Below are positions 33,500 through 37,607 of a stretch of DNA of 37,607 nucleotides, in pieces. Every line of letters begins with the position of its first letter. Position 1 is the first letter of the stretch. The notes beneath the pieces are model-generated. The model saw only the letters and a list, made by a program, of their open reading frames with translations, was not told the DNA's origin and made no database searches. Source of the DNA: Gammaproteobacteria bacterium (GTDB taxonomy: Bacteria > Pseudomonadota > Gammaproteobacteria > GCF-002020875); assembly GCA_013349825.1 (NCBI GenBank), contig DUYW01000013.1, positions 1 to 37,607 on the forward strand. Reading direction: 5' to 3'. The position numbers and the translations under genes are program-made.

Positions 33500-34462
33500 A
33501 TGACTAGTACTATAAAAAACCTGATAACAGCTATTGGCACCCTGTTAATACTGACTACTTCTGCACTCTGCCAGGCCTCACCTGATCTTGACCTTTCACT
33601 GTTAAAGGCCGTTCTTAACGGCGATTACAGTGAAAGCGAGCGTCTGATCAACTTAGGCGCTGACATCAATACAACCGGAAAATTGGGGCATACTCCACTG
33701 ATCTATGCCGCAGAAGATAACCAGTTACCTATTGCACAGCTTCTGCTGGACCATGGCGCGCGTATTAACATGCAGACTGAAGGTGGATATACCGCACTCT
33801 CAGCAGCGGCTGATGAAGGCAACATGCCCCTTGTATCACTACTCTTGAAATCAGGTGCTGACTCACACATCAAAACGCGTAACGGGCTTGATGCCATGAT
33901 GATAGCAATTCGCAGCGGTGAAGCCGATGTGATCTCCATATTGATGGCCTATAACAGCAATTTCAATACTGCTGACCGGCACGGCAACACCGCTCTGATG
34001 ACTGCTGTAGCACAAAGCAACATTGACGTAATCCATATGCTGCTGCTCGCAGATGCCGGCATTAACGTCAGAGACAACAAGGGAAAAACAGCCTTGATGA
34101 TCGCAACACAGCGTCAAGATTTCGAGGTTATCAAGATCCTGTTAAAACGAGGTGCATCAACCAATATATCAGATGACAATGGTGCCACAGCTCTCCATTA
34201 TGCCGTGACCCAAGACAGTGTTGGCATCCCTCTTATCCTGATAGAGCACAATGCCAAGCTCGACGCTACGGACCGTGATGGCTGGACTCCACTCATGGAA
34301 GCCGCAAGCCGTGGTAACTCCACCCTTGTTAAATTACTCATTAAACATGGTGCCAACCTTCAGCTAACCGATCATGAAGGGTTATCCATACCTCAAATTG
34401 CTGAAATTCACCGACACAAATCCTTAGGTACCCTACTTAGGGAAATAATGAGAAAACAGTAA
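33500..34462 (+). CDS. Exported ankyrin-repeat protein of the redox cluster
   Basis: 320 residues from the ATG at 33500, which gives a signal peptide (NLITAIGTLLILTTSALCQA). The longer reading overlaps the NapC stop and has no signal start. About eight ankyrin repeats fill the rest (TPLIYAAEDNQLPIAQLLLD, TALSAAADEGNMPLVSLLLK, TALMTAVAQSNIDVIHMLLL, TPLMEAASRGNSTLVKLLIK). It likely binds or protects other periplasmic proteins; its position between cytochromes and fccAB points to them as partners. This is inference, by analogy with periplasmic ankyrin proteins next to catalase genes. Confidence 0.85.
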   Translation: MTSTIKNLITAIGTLLILTTSALCQASPDLDLSLLKAVLNGDYSESERLINLGADINTTGKLGHTPLIYAAEDNQLPIAQLLLDHGARINMQTEGGYTALSAAADEGNMPLVSLLLKSGADSHIKTRNGLDAMMIAIRSGEADVISILMAYNSNFNTADRHGNTALMTAVAQSNIDVIHMLLLADAGINVRDNKGKTALMIATQRQDFEVIKILLKRGASTNISDDNGATALHYAVTQDSVGIPLILIEHNAKLDATDRDGWTPLMEAASRGNSTLVKLLIKHGANLQLTDHEGLSIPQIAEIHRHKSLGTLLREIMRKQ

Positions 34463-34700
34463 ACCCCGATTAATCTCATTTTCTCAAAAATTTCACTCGA
34501 TTGATTCTCAGTGCAGTGATCGCCAGATCTACATAAGAATAGCCAGATATACAAATAGACTCTTTTCTGCTTGCATATAAAGATTCTACTAGACTATGAT
34601 TGCTCTGTTCTACGTAGTTAAAGAAATTATTTTCAATAATCATAAAGAACAAAATTAATATTAATTTTTATAAACATTTCAATATTTCTTAGGAGGAGAT

Positions 34701-35303
34701 ATGAAAGTAACGAAACTTGCCATGGCCATTATCGGTGGTTGCGCAATCAGTTTCTCTGCAGTATCTGCAGGAGACAACATGACTGGAGCTGATGCTAGCA
34801 TGCTCTCTAACACCTGTGCCGGCTGTCATGGCACTGATGGTGCTAGTGTTGGACCAGCCATCCCATCCATTGGCGGAATGTCTGCCACCTATATCACTGA
34901 CATAATGAATGCCTACAAGTCTGGCGACACCAAAAGCACCATTATGGGGCGCATTGCAAAAGGCTACAGTGAAGATGAAATCGCAATGATGGCGGGATAC
35001 TACGCCAGTCAGGAACAGTCACGCGCTGACCAATCTTTTGATAACGCTAAAGTGGCCAAGGGCGCGAAGCTGCATGATAAGTACTGTGAAAAGTGCCATT
35101 CTGAAAGTGGAGCCCTTGCAGATGATGACTCCGGCATCCTTGCTGGTCAGCTGATGCCATATCTCCACTACAGCATGGAGGACTTCAGTAACGGTGATCG
35201 TTCTATGCCAAAGAAGATGAAGAAAAAAGTTAAGAAACTGCATAAAAAAGAAGGTGATGCAGGTATTGATGCCATCATCAACTACTATGCTAGTCAGCGC
35301 TAA
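34701..35303 (+). CDS. fccA: Flavocytochrome c sulfide dehydrogenase, cytochrome subunit
   Basis: 200 residues with a signal peptide (cleavage near VSA-G, 23/24) and two heme c motifs, CAGCH (39-43) and CEKCH (129-133). It has GPAIPSIGGM and LAGQLMPYLHYSMEDFSNGD in the two halves. Size and heme number match the diheme FccA of Allochromatium. The C-terminal region is Lys-rich (KKMKKKVKKLHKKEG). A strong ribosome site AGGAGG precedes the ATG. It ends 15 nt before fccB. The 238 nt upstream is AT-rich and may hold its own promoter. Confidence 0.9.
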   Translation: MKVTKLAMAIIGGCAISFSAVSAGDNMTGADASMLSNTCAGCHGTDGASVGPAIPSIGGMSATYITDIMNAYKSGDTKSTIMGRIAKGYSEDEIAMMAGYYASQEQSRADQSFDNAKVAKGAKLHDKYCEKCHSESGALADDDSGILAGQLMPYLHYSMEDFSNGDRSMPKKMKKKVKKLHKKEGDAGIDAIINYYASQR

Positions 35304-35318
35304 GGAGGAGCAAATAGA

Positions 35319-36647
35319 ATGAGTAAATTCAATCGTAGAGATTTTATGAAGGTATCGGGCGGCGCACTGGGCGCAGCTTCTGTAGCTACAGGTCTGGGAG
35401 TTGCCAGTAGCGCCTTTGCTGGTGCCAAAGGGCGTGTTGTTGTTGTCGGTGGTGGTTTGGGTGGCGCAACCTGTGCCAAATACATCAAACGTGCCGATGC
35501 TGCCATTGATGTAACCATCATTGAACCCAACAAGACCTACTATACTGGTTTCACCAGTAACCTGACGATCACAGGCATGGTTACTATGGACCAGCTGGCC
35601 CACACCTATGAAGGTTTGGCTGCAATGGGAATCAACATTGTTCACGACAACGTAACCGAAATTGGCGATAACAGCGTCAAGACAGCCGGTGGTGGCAACT
35701 ATGCATTTGACCGCTGCGTTGTCTCACCAGGTGTTGATTTCAAATATGTTGAAGGTCACAGTGAAGAAGTTGCCAACCAATCGGTTACACATGCTTACAA
35801 GTCCGGTCATCAGATGACCCTTCTTGCCAAGCAAATTCACTCCATGAAGGATGGTGGAACTGTCGTTGTTGCTGCACCGCGCAACCCATTCCGCTGCCCT
35901 CCCGGACCTTATGAGCGCGTCAGCCAGATTGCGGCTTACCTCAAGGTCAACAAGCCTAAATCAAAGATTATTGTTCTGGATCCAAAGGATAAGTTCTCTA
36001 AATTTGGCCTGTTCCGTGAGGCATGGAAGATTCATTACGGCTTTGATGGATCACAAGATGGTGGTGACAACTCAATGATAAGCTGGGTGAAAGGTGCTGC
36101 AGGTGGTGCAATTGAAGCCGTTGAAGCTGGCAGCAACACAGCAGTCTGCTCTATCGAAGAGTTCAAGGGTGATGTACTGAATGTCATTCCAGACATGAAG
36201 GCGGGCCAAGTTGCCATCAACAACGGTTTAACCGATGGTGACTGGTGTCCAGTTGACCTGCAGACTTTTGAATCCAAAAAACGTGCAAACATCTACGTTA
36301 TTGGTGACTCTAGTGCCGCTAAGGGTCTACCTAAGTCTGGCTATGCTGCCAGCTCTGAAGCCAAGATCTGTGCTGCCAGCATTGTTGCCGCACTTAATGG
36401 TAAGGGCGCACCAATTCCAGCATACACCAACACCTGCTACAGCGTAGTTGCACCTAATGATGCATTCTCTGTAGCGGCGGTCTATCAGCTTGCTGCTGAC
36501 AAGTCCAAGGTGATGAAGGTCTCCGGTGGTCTTACACCAAGTGGTGACAAGCGCAATGCTGCCCACCGCGTACGTGAAGTTCAGTATGCTCTGAGCTGGT
36601 ATGACAACATTACTTCTGACGCATTTAACGATGCCAAGAAACTGTAA
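35319..36647 (+). CDS. fccB: Flavocytochrome c sulfide dehydrogenase, flavoprotein subunit (variant)
   Basis: 442 residues. A Tat signal (NRRDFMKVSGGALGAASVA) directs the folded protein to the periplasm. FAD-binding GGGLGG (44-49), RCPPGPYERVSQIAAYL (C193) and NTCYSVVAP (C373) match FccB, and C193/C373 correspond to its redox-active disulfide. The position of the cysteine that holds FAD covalently in Allochromatium (YYTCYLSN) reads YYTGFTSN here, with Gly77. FAD may therefore be bound non-covalently. A TAAGGAGG ribosome site couples it to fccA. It oxidises sulfide and passes electrons to FccA hemes. Confidence 0.9.
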   Translation: MSKFNRRDFMKVSGGALGAASVATGLGVASSAFAGAKGRVVVVGGGLGGATCAKYIKRADAAIDVTIIEPNKTYYTGFTSNLTITGMVTMDQLAHTYEGLAAMGINIVHDNVTEIGDNSVKTAGGGNYAFDRCVVSPGVDFKYVEGHSEEVANQSVTHAYKSGHQMTLLAKQIHSMKDGGTVVVAAPRNPFRCPPGPYERVSQIAAYLKVNKPKSKIIVLDPKDKFSKFGLFREAWKIHYGFDGSQDGGDNSMISWVKGAAGGAIEAVEAGSNTAVCSIEEFKGDVLNVIPDMKAGQVAINNGLTDGDWCPVDLQTFESKKRANIYVIGDSSAAKGLPKSGYAASSEAKICAASIVAALNGKGAPIPAYTNTCYSVVAPNDAFSVAAVYQLAADKSKVMKVSGGLTPSGDKRNAAHRVREVQYALSWYDNITSDAFNDAKKL

Positions 36648-36672
36648 TCAATACAGTGTAAGTTGTTAATAA

Positions 36673-36703
36673 AAGCCCCTGAAAGTTCTACTTTCAGGGG
36701 CTT
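36673..36703 (+). terminator. Intrinsic terminator after fccB
   Basis: AAGCCCCTGAAAGT-TCT-ACTTTCAGGGGCTT, a perfect 14-bp stem, is followed by a pyrimidine-rich run (CCCTCTTTTA). It ends the fccAB operon. Confidence 0.9.
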
Positions 36704-36745
36704 CCCTCTTTTATAGAACAAATCCATTAAATATAATCTCTTCAT

Positions 36746-37093
36746 ATGAAAATAACATCTCTAGTACTAGGTACTTTCTTGCTCTACAGCAGTGCATCAT
36801 TTGCATCTAATGCTCAGCTACTCAACGAACGTCTGAATCAACTCGAGCAACGCATTGATAAACTGGAACAAACGTTCCAGAGCAACCAGCGTAAAGGACT
36901 CTGGAAAGAATCCATCCTATGGCAGCGAATCAAGATAGAGATGTCAGAGTACGAAGTGAAACAGTTAATCGGTAACCCCAACCGCATAGAACAGCGGATC
37001 TTTTCCTCCTGGTACTACCACCCTACCTCTAAATTACACAGCTATATCTGGTTTGACGAAGGCAAAGTTCTGGGTTGGAAAGGCCCGGAATAG
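36746..37093 (+). CDS. Small exported protein with coiled-coil and BamE/SmpA-like domain
   Basis: 115 residues. A signal peptide (MKITSLVLGTFLLYSSASFA) is followed by a short coiled-coil (LLNERLNQLEQRIDKLEQTF, about 25-44) and a C-terminal BamE/SmpA-like region. That region includes SEYEVKQLIGNPNRIEQ, SSWYYHP and YIWFDEGKVLGWKGP. The usual lipobox Cys is absent, so it is not a lipoprotein. It begins about 40 nt after the fccB terminator and is separately expressed. Family call is moderate, coding is well supported. Confidence 0.7.
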   Translation: MKITSLVLGTFLLYSSASFASNAQLLNERLNQLEQRIDKLEQTFQSNQRKGLWKESILWQRIKIEMSEYEVKQLIGNPNRIEQRIFSSWYYHPTSKLHSYIWFDEGKVLGWKGPE

Positions 37094-37117
37094 TAACTTT
37101 TCAATAATCCCATGCAG

Positions 37118-37487
37118 TTACACTTTCAACAGACGGACTTTTCCACTCAGAAAATCTGGTAGATAGGGGGGCCTGTTTTCGCCAGATGTTCGATCCCTGA
37201 TGAAGTCCCAAACCGAGTTGCTCTGTTTTCTGCAGGTTTTGATCAGGCTAAGGAAGGTATCTCTACACCGTCGCCCATTTTCTAATCGAGTTCCGCTGCT
37301 GATTTTTCGCTTGATTACATATTCCCGGATATCCCGCTCACTGAGGTTGTTGTGAAACGGTATTTCAGGGTGATTCAGTACCAGTAGAACTCTTCTTTGT
37401 TTTTTGCAAGCCGCTTTAAGGCCTGATTAAGGGTGGCAAAGGTGCTTTCTGTCTGACACAGGTCAGTTTGTGCCGGTATCTCATCCC
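37118..37487 (-). pseudogene. IS66-type transposase, C-terminal remnant with frameshift
   Basis: On the minus strand one frame reads QTDLCQTESTFATLNQALKR and then LAKNKEE before a stop. The next frame continues VLLVLNHPEIPFHNNLSERD, then IREYVIKRKISSGTRLENGR, ending at the TAA at 37118-37120. HNNLSERDIR is the typical IS66-family C-terminal motif. The frame changes near 37390, so the copy is dead. The 5' part is replaced by istB DNA. Confidence 0.75.
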
Positions 37488-37607
37488 CATCAACTTGAAG
37501 AGGGCATTGACCTGCTCTGGTTTGAGATTCAGGTAACCCAGTTCGTCAATTACGATCAGATCATAGTTGGCAAGCCGTTTCAGTAGGCGAGCTGAGGATT
37601 GATCGGC
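37488..37607 (-). pseudogene. IS21-type istB remnant (runs off the window)
   Basis: On the minus strand LLKRLANYDLIVIDELGYLN followed by LKPEQVNALFKLM is the Walker B region of IstB ATPases (IS21 family). It ends abruptly where the IS66-type sequence begins, around 37488, and continues out of the window to the right. Confidence 0.75.

Overview
The window looks like chromosomal DNA of a sulfur-oxidising gammaproteobacterium. Two gene orders support this placement: mtaD-ubiG-HAD phosphatase-(rmuC)-yciK, and tig-clpP-clpX-lon-(tRNA-Val, tRNA-Asp)-ppiD. The metabolic clue is a periplasmic electron-transfer cluster with a diheme cytochrome c, a NapC/NirT tetraheme protein, a periplasmic ankyrin protein and flavocytochrome c sulfide dehydrogenase (fccAB). 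No ribosomal RNA operon or CRISPR array is visible.

Layout. 1-5.0 kb: tail of a small non-autonomous transposon, then the mtaD-ubiG-HAD-rmuC-yciK run. 5.0-9.1 kb: exported ankyrin protein, candidate small ORFs, glyoxalase-like and DUF3179 proteins, and two tandem single-domain hemerythrins. 9.1-12.7 kb: a strong promoter driving a hairpin-rich RNA (or TTG-start ORF), an H-NS-like protein, two unknown genes, YaeQ, and a heme-sensor/degenerate GGDEF protein. 12.8-18.4 kb: an accessory region ending at tRNA-Leu. It holds an AAA ATPase with a nuclease-like C-terminus, a HipA/YjjJ-type kinase, a mobilisation-protein remnant, a putative HicA-like toxin plus HTH partner behind a palindromic operator, a decayed hsdR, a truncated HigA and an integrase-HigB chimeric ORF. 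The last three form an eroded genomic island. 18.4-20.5 kb: hemerythrin, DUF2249 and a 12-TM membrane protein in one tightly coupled operon, with a perfect FNR-type box upstream. 20.5-23.1 kb: tatD, lipase-like hydrolase, a complete 221-bp MITE placed exactly at the lipase stop codon, and an HU-like gene. 23.4-31.7 kb: the protein quality-control block. 32-37.1 kb: the redox/sulfide cluster and a BamE-like small exported protein. 37.1-37.6 kb: joined remnants of two insertion sequences.

How the genes work together. FccAB would oxidise sulfide in the periplasm and pass electrons to cytochromes c. The FccB here keeps the redox disulfide cysteines but has Gly where the known covalent-FAD Cys sits. 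Three hemerythrin-domain proteins, a DUF2249 protein, a CxxCH-containing sensor and the FNR-type box suggest a lifestyle that watches oxygen or nitric oxide closely. The best candidates for undescribed biology are the HicA-like (Cys-rich)/HTH pair with its operator, the AAA ATPase-nuclease fusion, the structured RNA at about 9.14-9.40 kb, and the periplasmic ankyrin/NapC/FccAB cluster.

All function calls rest on reading motifs and family resemblance; no database search was run.
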